A stretch of 64,000 bases of DNA from Armillaria gallica (Eukaryota > Basidiomycota > Agaricomycetes > Agaricales > Physalacriaceae), in assembly GCA_037576215.1 (NCBI GenBank), contig JBANDB010000002.1:4650001-4714000 (forward strand), in the 5' to 3' direction. How positions within the stretch are numbered: the first letter of the stretch is position 1; every line of letters begins with the position of its first letter. The notes under the pieces are model-generated. The model saw only the letters and a program-made list of their open reading frames with translations, did not search any database and had not been told where the DNA came from. The translations under genes and the position numbers were made by a program. Of this stretch, positions 10,128 to 22,877 are shown one piece after another.

Positions 10128-13100
10128 ATGGCATCCGATAGCATCAAAAAGGTGCAGGATAAGCTCTTTCGGGGCGGCTCCAACGAGGCTGTCCAACAGT
10201 CCTTAGAGCGCGAGCCTGGTTTGACGATTAACATTCCAAAACCTATGTCCTCTCCTTCCCAGCCCCCGCCCAAGCTCTTCAAGGCCCCCGAGCCTACTCC
10301 GAAGAACGGCGAAGATGCTGAACAAGCATCGTATCGTGAAAGGCTGGCATCCAAGCTCGGTGCTGAATACAGAGGTACAGAACGATATCGCCTTCTTCAA
10401 GACGCCAACAAGGAGCGCCATTGGAAACGCTGGGGCCCATACCTGAGCGATAGGCAATGGGTGAGTTCTCTAGCTCCATATCAATTCTCGGGTCGCTCAA
10501 GGTGAATATATGCGCTCTTTTAGGCCACTGTTCGTGAAGATTATTCTGGAAATGGTGACGCCTGGAGTCATTTTCCCCACGAGCATGCTCGTTCGCGCGC
10601 ATATAGGTGGGGTGAAGATGGTATCGCTGGTCTATCCGACAACCATCAGCGCCTTTGCTTCGCCCTCTCCTTCTGGAACGGGGAGGACCCCATTCTGAAG
10701 GAACGGATGTTCGGTGTCACTGGCCATCAAGGAAACCATGGCGAAGACGTCAAAGAACTTTATTATTACCTCGACTCTACTCCCACTCACTCCTACATGA
10801 AGTTTCTCTACAAGTACCCTCAGCGGGCTTACCCGTATGAAGAATTGGTCACCGAGAACCAGAATCGCAACCGCGACGTTTCCGAATATGAAATTTTAGA
10901 TACCGATGCTTTTGATGAAGACCGGTACTGGGATATCTTCGTAGAGGTTGGTATTTTATTCTTATGCTTGCACCCCTGTCGTCAATGTTTTTATTCTTCA
11001 GTATGCCAAAGATGAAGATGACCCGGATAACGTCTATGTTCGCATCACCAGCTATAATAGAGGCCCCGATCCCGCCACTCTTCACATTGTGCCCCAGTTC
11101 TGGTTCCCAAATACCTGGTCGTGGGACCAAGAAAAACCTGCAATGCCCTCTCTCTCGGGGTCGGTTCGCAATGACATCCAATGCATCACTGCCAAGCACC
11201 CCGAATTTCCGAAGACTCATTTATACTGTCTTCCTTCTCCTCCTCCTGTTGGACCATCAGGCGACTTTGAAGGAGACCCAGAGGATGCGGTCGAGCCTGA
11301 ACTCCTTTTCACCGAGAACAACACTAATTATAGCCGGCTCTATGGTGGTCAGAACGAAACTCCATATGTTAAAGACGCTTTCCATGACCATATCATCCCT
11401 TCTCACCGTCCTCCTACTTCTGATTCTGATTCTGATTCTGAAGAATCCTTCTTTGCACCCCGTACCCGCCCCAGAACCGCCTCCTCCGCTGGTTCCCGTC
11501 CCGCAAGTAAGAGCGAACGTGAGGAGGGTCCGTGTACACCATTCCCCCAAGGACCCTCATTCGTGAATCCAGAAAAGACGGGAACGAAATCTGCAGCTCA
11601 CTACGTCTTCAGAGATGTACCGGGAGAGGGTGGCTGCGCTGTAGTGCGATTAAAGATGACTCCGCTCTCTCCTAGAAAGGACCCCAGTTTATTCGATGAA
11701 GGTCTTTTTGACGACACAGTTGAGGCCCGCCGCCAAGAAGCAGACGAGTTCTACAACTCTTTTGTCTTTGGTCCTACTAGCGACGATCTCAAACAAATTA
11801 TGCGACAGGCGCTGGGCGGGATGCTATGGACGAAGCAGTTCTACCAATTTATTCAGAAAGATTGGATTCAGGGCGATCCTGCTCAACCTGCTCCACCTCC
11901 TGAGCGCAAGTGGGTCAGAAACAAAGTAAGTTTTATACCCCGCTTCTGCTGTTCTAACTCAACAACGTTATAAAGGAATGGCGCCACATGCACGTAGCTG
12001 ATATCCTTTCCATGCCGGATAAGTATGTCTTGATTCGTTGGTATTTGTCCATCATTGATGTGCCCTTCATAGATGGGAATATCCGTTCTTTGCTGCCTGG
12101 GATACTGCATTTCACTGCATTCCTTTGGCTGTGGTAGATCCTGCGTTCGCGAAAAAACAGCTTGACTTGCTCACACGAGAGTGGTACATGAAGCCCGATG
12201 GTCAGATCCCCGCGTATGAGTGGAACTTTTCAGACGTCAACCCACCAGTCCATGCCTGGTACTTATCATATTCACATCACGGTGATATCACAGGCGCTTA
12301 CGTAGATACAGGGCCACTTTCCGAGTCTTCAAAATCGAACGCAAGCTTCATGGTAATGAAGATATACCATTCTTGGAACGCGTATTCCAAAAATTGCTTT
12401 TAAACTTCACTTGGTGGATGCCCTCTCATTGTTAACGTCTTTACCTCGCTCTGACATTAGTTAGGTGGGTAAACCGGAAGGACCAAGGTGGAAACAATGT
12501 CTTTGAAGGTGGCTTCCTCGGTCTTGATAATATCGGTGCCTTCAATCGTTCTGAACCCCTTCCCACCGGAGGAGTCCTTCGTCAGGCCGACGGAACCGCC
12601 TGGATGGCCTTCTACTGTTTGAACATGTCTGTCATGTCTACATTTCGGATTCTCTTGTTTACTCAACACTCCACCCTAGGCTTAATATGGCGTTGGAATT
12701 GGCTAAGCACAATCCAGTCTACGAAGATATAGCTTCCAAATTTTTCGAAGTTAGTAAATCGAATCATGGCTTGATCAACTTGTATTCATTGTTTTATAGC
12801 ATTTTATCTTTATCGCCGATGCCATGACTTACAAGGAAGGGGAGGACGAGCAGAGTCTCTGGAACGAAGACGACGGCATGTACTACGACGCAATACAGTT
12901 CGGACCCGGCAACTCCATGCAATTACCTGTTCGCAGCCTCGTCGGTCTTATCCCTCTTTATGGGACATTAGTCCTCGAACCTTCGACTTTGAACAGATTC
13001 CCAGGGTTCAAAAAGCGTGTCGAGTGGTTCATTGACAACAGGCCTGAGGTTTCCGCTCGTAACATGGCAAACATGAAGGGTGAGCTCTTTTACAGGTCGC

Positions 13101-14238
13101 GGTCAAGGATAACAACCTAACTATGTGGCAAGTTCGCGGCAAGGACGAACGCAGGTTACTGGCATTAGCAAGCAAAGAGCGCCTTATCAAAATTCTAGAG
13201 AAGATGCTTGATGAAGACGAGTTCTTAAGTGAACATGGAATTCGATCGTAAGTATGCAAACGCTCATATGTCGATTCGTGCCTAACGCCTTCTAGGCTCT
13301 CGAAGCTACACAAAGAACAACCATGGGGAATGGATGTCAACGGACAACGTTACGAAGTTAACTACTGGCCTGGAGACTCATTGTCCGGCATGTTTGGAGG
13401 TAATTCAAACTGGAGAGGACCGATATGTAAGCTACTCTCTCAAGGTCACCTACAAACCGCCCATTTTTCTTAACAGGGCTGGCACCAATTTCCTTCTGAT
13501 CGAAAGCTTGCAGCGATTTTATCAATACTATGGGGACGACCTCCAGGTGAATAGCTGGCTCTTTCTCAAACAATACATGTTCAACATATTCACTAGGTCG
13601 AATGCCCTACTGGAAGCGGTGATTATATGAACCTCGCCGGAGTGGCCGAGGAAATTCAGCATCGCATCATCCACATATTTGGACGCGATATGCAGGGTCG
13701 AAGGGCCACAAATGGGGGTAATCCTAAACTAGATCATGACCCTCATTTCCGCGACTATGTCTGGTTCTATGAGGTGAGCCGTTGTTATTAACTATATAAA
13801 CTTTTTAACGCTGCTATCAGTTCTTCCATGCTGACTCTGGAAAGGGTCTTGGCGCCTCACATCAGACTGGGTGGTAAGTCCTTGTTTTGACAGATTTCTC
13901 ATCGCCATTCTCAAACTTTGGAACAGGTCTGGGTTGGTAGCATATCATATTCTTCAGAGTGGCGTTACCTGCCGACTTCCGAAAACTCCTAAAAGTGAGT
14001 TCTTTCTCATCGCGTTCAGTAACTTAGCTTACCCTTCATATTAGCCCCTCGCAGCCTTGCACATCACTACTTTGATGTACGTCTGGTTAATTTTATCGAC
14101 CTTAGGTCGAGACTAACGATCTTACAGGAAACAATCGATTCTCGTTCTGAGTTTGGTGATGATGCAAAATCGGCATTTAGTATGATGAGTGGTTTCGACC
14201 TGCACACCCTCGGTGACCTTTCTCCCGACGCTCTGTAG
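10128..14238 (+). CDS. Glycoside hydrolase family 63-like protein (yeast YMR196W type)
   Basis: Predicted (alpha/alpha)6-barrel glycosidase related to the cytosolic yeast protein YMR196W; substrate unknown. About 15 exons: first 10128-10460, 10524-10946, 11002-11925, last ending 14238. Conserved blocks in order: [62 protein letters not shown] (family acid region), [34 protein letters not shown], [37 protein letters not shown] and [18 protein letters not shown]. No signal peptide is seen, in keeping with a cytosolic enzyme. A Ser/Asp-rich insert lies at about residue 440. After [11 protein letters not shown] the intron 13427-13476 has good ends, but the next exon is off by one base before TNFLLIE, so the frame is broken near 13477-13484. 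This may be an assembly error. Family call is firm; activity is inferred. Confidence 0.88.
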
Positions 14239-14492
14239 CTGTGATGGGACTACCATACGGGTGCCTGTCGCTAATACCTTGGGCTCGTCAAGTAGTAATC
14301 ATTAGAGTACAATAGCCAAGGTTTTACATAGAATCGCGCAATATTAGAAAGATCCGGCAACCAAATTATCTTCCTGCATGAGTATAAGGTTGCGATTATC
14401 AGTTGTGAGTCATTACTAACTTGAAGGTGATAAGTCGCTCAATGACGGGACGATACAATAAAGAATAAATGAAGATTCGAATAACCATAAGC

Positions 14493-17168
14493 TTAACCAG
14501 GCCCTTCAGGCCCTATCTCCTCCCCACTAACTAACTGCTGAATGAAATGATCAATCTTAACTTTATGAATTCGATGATGCTCTTGCCAGCCTTTCCAAGG
14601 ATGATGAGAATACTATTATACATGTCAGTTTCAGCTGAATCAGATCAGAAGAGCAAACACGTACCATCCGCCCAAAGGCCTGAAAAATCTGATCCGATGT
14701 CCCCTCCGGCTTACTGAAGAAATATCTAGCAAGTAATATGTCGTCTTCGCGACTATACCTCATCTTCTTATCGGGGGGTTGAGGTAGTGGCTCATCAGCA
14801 TCAGTACGATTTAATTCATGCTTATGTCGACGCCAAAACTTCATCCATGATGCTCGTGAATGATGAGGAGCCTAGAAAGCAACAACCTGATAAGTAATCA
14901 AGCCAACAAATAAGAAACACCGGACGCACTCTCGCAGCCACTTCCTTCCAAAACGCGACCATATCAAGTCGCTCCTGTGACCTAAAAAACACTCGGTTTC
15001 ATTTTGGTGTAAAAGATAAATGGAAGTCACGAACTTGCGGTACTCCATAAAACGAATTAAAAACGCAATGTCATCAACGGTAAATGCAACACCCTTTCCG
15101 GTAGTACTTCTGTATAGCGCTCTAGGTGGCGTCGGCGAACGTGTTCTCGGCAGATTATCGCCTTGGACGCGCTGCTGGGCTGCTGAAATCGTACCGAGAC
15201 CAGCACCAGAACGAACTGTTGGATCTTCATCATCTTCGCCTTCGTCACGGTGAGGCGATTGTGACCGATCAGCGTTCATCATGTAACCGCCCAAACGAAT
15301 CTGATGTTTGTTGCAGTACCGGCGCCAGGAGTAAAACCTATTGAAGGCGTTTCAGCAGATTGTCCCAACTATCGCCGAGAGTACGTACGTGTGATGTGGG
15401 GCCTTAATGAAATCGAAGATCAGTTTAAGAAAACGAAGGTACAAACAAAAGGTACCTTAACGGCGATTCGTAGGCATATCTCACGCAGGCTAAGTTATGG
15501 GTAAATTATTGAAAGACTTGTGTTAGAATAGCTGACCTGAGAACCAGTCCTTCCTCTTGGCAATAATCAATATACTTCTTGAGATACTGAACGTCTTCAG
15601 CTGTAAACAGGTTGCCGCCGTAAGTGCTCTTAATGACACGACTAGGGGGGCTCGGCGACCGGGCTGGAGGGTTCCGATTCGGTACCAGAGCAGAAGTCGG
15701 TTGTCCTGGAACAGACTGTACACCATCAGTTGGTCAAAACCACTAAATATCCAAGAAGAACCAACCTGGGTCCGAGTGCGCTTCCGGCCTCTTGACCTTT
15801 CGTTTTCATCTTCAACTGGTGCCGGTGGTGCAACAGGAGATGCGATAGGTGGGGCTGGTGGCGCCGGTGGGGGCGGTGGGGGCGGTGGAGGGTTCGAGGA
15901 TGAAGCCGGAGGTTCTTCCAGATAGGAGTTTTGTGGCGGCGGCTCATAGGCATTCTCATACTACATTAAAGTACTGAGAAACAGATACAGGTGAAACCAG
16001 AAAACTTACAGGCGTCTCATAGTAAGGATTATGGGTGGGAGGAACCCACGACTGCTCATCCCTATACCGAAAATCATACGGCGTCGCGCTTGTGTCTGGA
16101 TCAGGTGGCTCGTAGTCCCATGTATCTGGAGGTCGAAGTACATGGTGAGGTTGCTGTGGAGGCGGGGGCGGGGGCGCAATATGTGTCTGTTGCGGTGCAA
16201 TGCCGGTGGTGGCTTGCCATGTCTGCGGTGGTGCATGCATAGTACGAGCGGGCGGCATAGCATAGATAGGGTACTGGAAATGCTGCTGAGCGTGAACAAG
16301 AGATTCTACGGTAGGAATTGCAGGTGGCTGCAAGGCTTGAGGGTGCAATGGCTGGGGTGGCACAATTTGGCGTGCACTTTGGTCTATCTGGGGTATGTTC
16401 TGCTGGCGCGCACCACCCCGTTTCTTGGCCTGAGGTTGAGGTTGAGGTTGGGGCTGGGGCTGGGGTGGAGGTTGGGGTATCGACGAAGGTCCTGCTTGCA
16501 TTTCAATCACGGGTGGGACTCTTGGAAAGGCGTATATGAGATGATACAGAATCGGCTGCCAGAAAAATGCTACCTACATTTCATTTCCCGTCACTTTGCA
16601 GCCTGCCCAGTTGGTATGAAAGGCTTGGAGTTCTCCTGCCTTGATACATTCATGAATCCACCTCGAGTCAAGGACAATCTTTCCTTTCTTTCCAACGTAC
16701 TGCCTATATAGATTCTGACCCGATGCCTTCAAGGGATCGACTGAGGTTACAAAGACCTTAGTATCACTTCCTTACAATCAATAATACCACAAACCAAGAA
16801 TGTAAGTGACGCCACTATAGCCCGGGGCGACTGAACCGCCATTATTCTACAGAGAAGACATGAGAAACCGTTCGTAGTGGCCGAATCGTTCTCCCTTTAT
16901 TCCTTCCAAGGAATTTGAAAGTTAACGACTTCGACGCGAAACTTACCGTGATTAGATTGACCAGTGCCTCCCTGTCGTGTACGTCCTTCTCGATATACAC
17001 CGCTAACGGTGTCCCAAGCATTGGGTCAATGAAGAGATCATGATTTCCACTGGATCCGGCGTCGAGGGCATGAGGTTGTATATGACCACGACGCGTCGAA
17101 GAACGAGCAGGTGCCATGGGGTCTTGCTGGTTTCTGCTGGAAGCCCTGCAGGACCCCGGCATAAGCAT
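14493..17168 (-). CDS. RAP1: Rap1 homologue: BRCT domain plus three Myb-like modules
   Basis: Predicted telomere-associated protein of the Rap1 family, about 700 residues in about 12 exons. Residues about 45-150 form a BRCT domain (LVNLITNNGGSVAPGYSG, then GKKGKIVLDSRWIHECIKAG and HTNWAGCKVTG). A Pro/Gln-rich linker follows (PQPQPQ repeat near 16440-16480, then poly-Pro near 15850-15900). Three Myb-like modules come next. The first is FTAEDVQYLKKYIDYC with APHHTFYSWRRYCNKH at 15360-15600. The second is FTVDDIAFLIRFMEYRK with APHHSRASWMKFWRRH at 14830-15090. The third is YSREDDILLARYF with HHPWKGWQEHHRIH at 14560-14760. All share the x-HH-x-x-W-x-x-x-x-R/H pattern of the Rap1 Myb family. The protein ends about 25 residues after the third, so no classic C-terminal RCT domain is evident. 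The start at 17168 is used; MPGSC at 17162 is an alternative. Rap1 identity is strong; DNA binding is not shown. Confidence 0.85.
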
Positions 17169-17836
17169 TGAAACTCCGATGATGCGGAGTTAAAGAAGCC
17201 AAGCTGCCGAAAGCTGCCGAGGCGTTACCCTTCTAAGTACGCCCATGTTTTGCATGTTGAAACAGGGCTTTCACTCTGCTTCAGCAATGAATCGATGTCC
17301 AGTGACTAGTGACTATGCATGTGGTCCAAGACGTCCGACCTGTCAATTCGACATATTTATCAATTATGGGGATACGGTTCCCAAGTCTTACGGAAATGTC
17401 GAGCGCGTCCAGGCGCATCCACGGATGCAAAAAGCTTTGGGAGGCTCTTGCTCTTCACATTCTCACGTTCTCTTCCCGAAGTCCTTCTGAAGATTGCTTC
17501 TTCGTGTTAACGTTCCGCTAAGATAACGGCTTCTCGTACAAATCAATACAAGAGTTCTGACTATCATGTAATTTCAGGACCTTGTGAAAATCACCCTTGT
17601 ACAGAATTTGAATATATAGGTCCCAGGCGCGTCTCACGGGCGCGCTTCTTTCTGTAGCGCATGTTTGAAAACTCTAAATATGACGAACAATGCAGTAACC
17701 AGCCGGATTCCGCTTTTCCTGAATATCTTGCCGTTGCCCGGCTCCGGATCTCCCAACACATTCAAAGTCAAAAGTACTTCGTCTGAAGGTCCAAGGTTTG
17801 GCATACAAATCAAACTCGACATTTATTAAATCCGGA
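17169..17836. other. Intergenic upstream of RAP1
   Basis: Contains the RAP1 promoter. Short plus-strand frames at 17245-17521 overlap one another in three frames and show no family features, so none is called. No structured RNA or repeat is recognised. Confidence 0.35.
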
Positions 17837-18892
17837 TCATACTGAATGCAACTTGATGATATCGAGCAGCACATACATCCTGGTCCAGACCACCGAGGAT
17901 GTGTCGCGGCAACTTAGCGGTGCCTCGCCGTACCTCACTAACGGGTGTAAATCCGACGAGTCAGTTTCGAAAGCCGTTCTATTGTGATCTCGCCCGCCCC
18001 CGATGACATGTTCCTTGACGAGCGGACCCCCACCGGTCTTCGACCTCGCCACGGCAAAAATCGTGTCCATATGACGATAACAGGTAATTATCAGACGGTG
18101 AATATTTGAATGGCCATCTTCCGCACTTTGATACAAATTTGAGCGTATGCATTGATAACAAACGATAGCACGATGATAGCACTAGCAGCGCAGTACATAC
18201 AACCCTGCAGCATATTGATAGCAAGAGCAAGTTTACATCGGCGGTCGTTTATCTGCAATTTACGCCAAGAATCAGTTGTTCCACAAAAGCTTCCTGGGCC
18301 GGTACTGGTAACAGTCGACCCGCTCTTGAGCTTGATAGTCCACACCATCGAGGCTAAAAGTGGGTTGCCGGTTGATGTCAAGGAAAACACAATTATGGCC
18401 TCATGAAGACGCTCCACAAGAACGACATATGATTGACTCGAACATGCTGATCAAACATCAAAAGGGAACTGGATTGGTCCATCAACAGGTGAAGGGTCAT
18501 TTCCATATGAGCCAAGCGCTTGGGAAATATGTGATCACCAGGCCGGCAAAAGGACGGATCGGACACTCTAGAGACGAGACAGATCTGTACATATACGCTG
18601 GATAAAATTGGAGATAGACGGTTGTTGAACAAGGCGTTTCCAACCAGTGCTGATTGGAACAGTAACACGAAAACGCATTTTCCTGAAGATATTGCGAGAG
18701 GGAAGTACAACGGAACCGAGAGGGAGACAGGGCTGGAGGCATCCGGCGATGACACAGGGATTCGAAGATCTCAATGAGATTCCCGCAGAAAAGAGAACTC
18801 AAAACAAACCGGCTTCGCATTTTCGAAACGGATTTCCTTTCCTGGACATAGTGATACACAAATAAGACCAAACAGTACGCCGTTGCTCTCAC
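17837..18892 (-). CDS. Possible multi-exon membrane protein, not recognised
   Basis: Weak case for a gene. Overlapping minus-strand frames at 18393-18755 and 18091-18417 contain hydrophobic segments (for example YCAASAIIVLSFVINAYAQI at about 18130-18200 and KCVFVLLFQSALVGNALF further upstream). They are followed by a polar tail at 17837-18070 (VARSKTGGGPLVKEHVIGGG). This would suit a small multi-pass protein split by short introns, a common type in Agaricomycetes. I could not build a single convincing exon chain, and I recognise no family. The coordinates give the span of the hints and are not a model. It could equally be a decayed gene or chance open frames. Confidence 0.25.
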
Positions 18893-18975
18893 CGTGCTAA
18901 ACCATTCTCACTCTCCGGCCAAGATCGACAACCTCCTGCTCGTCGTTCCCCTTCCTTCTCCGCTCGTTCGACACC

Positions 18976-21900
18976 ATGGCTTCCGTCGCAGGCCGCAAAA
19001 AATCCATAGTATCGACCACGGGCCTCCAAATTGACACCCCAGTTGCAAATAACACTCTTCTCAACCAAGCCGCTATCACCTCTCTCTACCAGGAATGCGT
19101 TCGATTGCGCTCTCGTCTATTGCAGATCCGTGGCTTTTCACGCTACTTCAACCTCGTCGTTTCCCATGATTCACGACATTCTACCGACCCTGTAACACAA
19201 CTATGGGACCTCTTCTCCCTAGGCATTCCCCTATGCTATATATTCGATCAACTCCCGAGTGGCTTTGAGAAGATAAACAACTCAGAGTTCGATGAGGCGC
19301 AGTATGAGGCGAACCCGGACCGTGCAAAGAAGAGGGCTATTGCGCTCTTTATCATGCGTGCTGGTGACGCCCAGAAGAAGTTACCTGGCTGTGAACTCTT
19401 CACCGTCACAGATTTGTGGAATCGCGAGTCCACTGATGGTCTGGTTAAGGTGCGCCACCACTAGTAGTGGCTCTGCATGCTCTAATACGTCCTTTCAAAG
19501 GTCATCAAAGCCGTCATTGCGATAGTCAACCAGCTGCCTGACAGTGCTTTCGAGGACCCTCCCCCTTCACCCCCTTATATGTCCACTCAAGACTCCTCTG
19601 AGTCCATATCCACAGACCCGAATACTCCAAATCCTCCTGCAACCACCCAAGACGGTGCGAGAAGTAACATCATACGAGAGATGGTGGAGACGGAGCGGAA
19701 ATATGTGCAGGATTTAGAGATCATGCAGGTACGTCTATCGTTCTTGTTTGTGGGTTCCTCTTTTGACTTTGCATAAAGCAATATTCCACCGCCTTGTCTC
19801 AAAGCAACATCATTGACCAAGATACCATTCACCTACTCTTCCCTAACCTCAACAAACTACTCAATTTCCAGAGACGATTCCTCATTCGATTAGAGAGCAC
19901 TGCTGAACTTCCGTGGCATGAACAGCGTTGGGGCCAACATTGGGTCGAGAGCGTGAGTCTCCCTGTCATATTTTCGCTTTCTTTATCCAATTCGGAACAA
20001 TAGGAAGAAGAGTTCATTGTCTATGAACCTTACTGTGCTAATTACACTAATGCATCGGAGCTCATGCTCGCCTACGAAAACAATCTGACTGTGAGTACTG
20101 CTTTACTTTCGTTATCATCTGGTGCGCTCTGCCATGTGTTGTCAAGCCAACACATGGCGGTCGACCGACGCGGCAAGCACCGATGCTAATATCAAAATTT
20201 GTTAACAGCCCCTCAATCACTTGATCGCCGCCAAAGGCGAATTGCCTGCCTTCCTAATAAAGCCAATTCAACGAATCTGCAAGTATCCTCTCCTCCTTGA
20301 TGTGAGTCTCATATATTGGCACATGTCGTTTCGGTGTCTTTTGCTTATGGTCCTTGTCAGTCCCTTATCAAAGCAGCCGACCCCGCAGTATATCCTCACT
20401 ACGAAGACTTGAAGGCAGGTTCAGCTGCCGCCAAACGGATTACGGACAAAATTAATGAAGCACAACGGCACGCTGAGAACGAACAGACCGTCAAAAATCT
20501 TCAAAGTCGCGTAGATGACTGGAAGGGTCATCATTTGGAGAATTTCGGCCGCTTGCTACTCAACGACATTTTCATCGTCACGAAATCGGACATCGACCGG
20601 GAGTACCATGTCTTCCTTTTCGAGAAGATTATCCTATGTTGCAAAGAAGCTGTCCCGCCACCCGTTAATGGGAAAAAGATGGGCAAGAGCAATTCAATCC
20701 TCAAGAAGCAGGCGGCTCCTCCTCCTCTCGTACTGCCCGGCGGATTCGGCCAACCGCAGAAGAAAAACACGCCGCTACTTCTCAAAGGGCGTATTTTTCT
20801 GGGTAACGTTACTAAAGCTGTCCCAACTTCATCTCGAATCTCAAGTTCGTCTCCACTACTATCTATCAGTCGCCACGCCCTGACAGGTTTCTTTCTATAG
20901 CTTCTTCTGGCACACAGCAGTACCCGCTCGCCGTATGGTGGAAGGGAGACGATGACCTCGAATATTTCACTCTGCGGTGCCGCCGCGAAGACCAAATGCG
21001 ACAGTGGGAATCTGTCATCAACCGATTGATTAACAATTTGGCACAGCGTCGAGCATCAGAGCGCAGCATGGCCAAAGTTTTGGCTAACAATAATTCTGCC
21101 GTCAACCGCAATTATCCCGCCTTTCCCCCGTTGCATTCTACAATGCCTGGTTATCCCGCACAAGCACCGAGTAGTGCTCATAGTACCAACAATCGAGGAA
21201 GGGGTGATAGTGTGTACAGCGAGCAGTCCAGTTACCCCTCAGGCTATGGCACAGGACCTCATGGATATCCTCCACATGATGGATTTGAATTGGAAGCTGA
21301 CGAGGAGGATTTGGAAGACTACCCGCCAACAAATATCCTCTCAGGGCCTTCCGGACGCGGGACACCGATTGGCGGTCGACGTGGTGTGGCATCTAGTATG
21401 CCACCAGAACGTGATCCTCAGCCAGCACCCTATGATCGGCCTCGTGCTCAAACGGAAACAACAGAGCTTATGCAGCAATGGCGAGGGGCACCAACACCTA
21501 CCAGCGCTTTGCGTCCCATAGCGTCCCGGCTCAATTCGAATATGTCCAACAACAGTAATGGGTCATATGCATCTGATGCGAGCTTTGGACCCGGAGTCCG
21601 CACACGGCCCCCTCTCCGAAGCCAATTCAGTTCAACCAAACTTAGATCCGGCTACGATGAGAGCGGTGAATATCGCACTGGTATCCCGAAGACGCCTGCT
21701 CCCATCAGTACCCAGCCGCCGCCACCCATGAACCGGTCTCGCAGTGCCAGTCAACCGAGTGCGTATGTTCCCAAGCCAGGCCCGCCTCCACCAGTGCCGA
21801 CGTCGCAGTGGGTACATTCGTCCAATTCTCTGAGCAGCATTAGTCAGAAGCGAGGTAGTGGTTCGAGCGACTCAACTGGTAGCTCAGACTACTCTCCCAA

Positions 21901-22282
21901 CTCCTCCTCGCCCATCACACCTTTTGGTTCTAGTGAATCGTCATTAGGTGGTGGCGTCGGCCTAAGGGCCTCGCGGTCACAAACCTTCGATTCTGTGAAC
22001 GGAGCGGGCCACGCCCCATTCCCTCATCCCGTCAAAGTCAAAGTGCATTTCCACGAAGATATATTTGTCATTCAGGTTCCACGGGCGACGGAATACGACG
22101 ATTTGGTTGAGAAGGTCGGACGGAAAATCCGGCTGTGCGGGCCTCGCCGAGATGATGGACCCCTTCGTGTCAAGTACAAGGATGAAGATGGCGATATGGT
22201 ATCACTGGGATCTACAGAGGATGTTCAGATGGCATTTGAACAGTACCGACCGGGCGGTCAGGTTACGCTATACGTGACATGA
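18976..22282 (+). CDS. CDC24: Cdc24-type guanine nucleotide exchange factor for Cdc42
   Basis: Activates the Cdc42 GTPase at sites of polarised growth. Seven exons: 18976-19449, 19501-19728, 19779-19952, 20004-20090, 20209-20301, 20361-20844, 20901-22282. Domains in order: an N-terminal CDC24 calponin-like region (LNQAAITSLYQECVRLRSRL ... VTQLWDLFSLGIPLCYIFD); a DH domain beginning RSNIIREMVETERKYVQDLE and including the conserved LPAFLIKPIQRICKYPLLLD; a PH domain (LLLNDIFIVTKSD ... YFTLRCRREDQMRQWESVI); a long Ser/Pro-rich linker; and a C-terminal PB1 domain (HPVKVKVHFHEDIFVIQV ... KYKDEDGDMVSLGS), which in yeast binds the scaffold Bem1. The PB1 OPCA-type acidic loop (DEDGD) is present. Length about 960 residues is normal. 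The start MASVAGRKK is the only good one ahead of the calponin region. Confidence 0.95.
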
Positions 22283-22877
22283 TACTTCATCCGGCTCTGT
22301 CTCTTTACCTTCGCGTCACTCCTCATCTAATCCTGGGCATAATATTATATCATCTCGACACTATTTCCGCATCCGGCGGTCTCTCATTCCCTACGGGTAA
22401 AATGTACATCAAGTTGACCGTTGCATCTCATCGCATTACTCCTTCAATTTCATGTCCTCCTTTTACGGGGACCCTCATCATCTCGACTCTCATTTCCACT
22501 GTCTGTTTCCTCTCGTGTATTACTGGCGCTTCCCGCGGATCACTCTCTTTTCAATCTCCTCTCATCTCTCGACATCACACCACTCTGACTTCCCCTCTTC
22601 CTGTTTGAAGAGAGTTAATACGCTCGCTTTCATCGGCAGTATTATTTTCTCGTCATCTAACGGTTATTTTTGTTTGTTTTCGTCTTTCTCTCGGATTATT
22701 AGCCCTGGAACGGCATCGTTTTCGAGGAGGAGCTTGTTTATGTACCATCTATAACATTAGAGCAAATGCAGTAGGCATCCGCACAAACAATAATTATTTC
22801 ATTTTCATGCTGAAGCTGAATTCCCTCGTAAGAAGTCCTTTCCAGGTAATGCATGTTCTGCCTATATTGTCATGCAC
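22283..22877. other. Intergenic between convergent CDC24 and dehydrogenase genes
   Basis: Convergent gene ends, so mainly 3' untranslated sequence and terminators. It is very rich in C and T on the plus strand. Loosely repeated TCATCTCGAC-like words occur at about 22348, 22486 and 22563. The open frames here look like by-products of that composition. Confidence 0.4.

Noticed and set aside
22279..22754. Two overlapping plus-strand frames after CDC24
   Set aside because: They arise from C/T-rich 3' sequence, overlap in different frames and have no family features.
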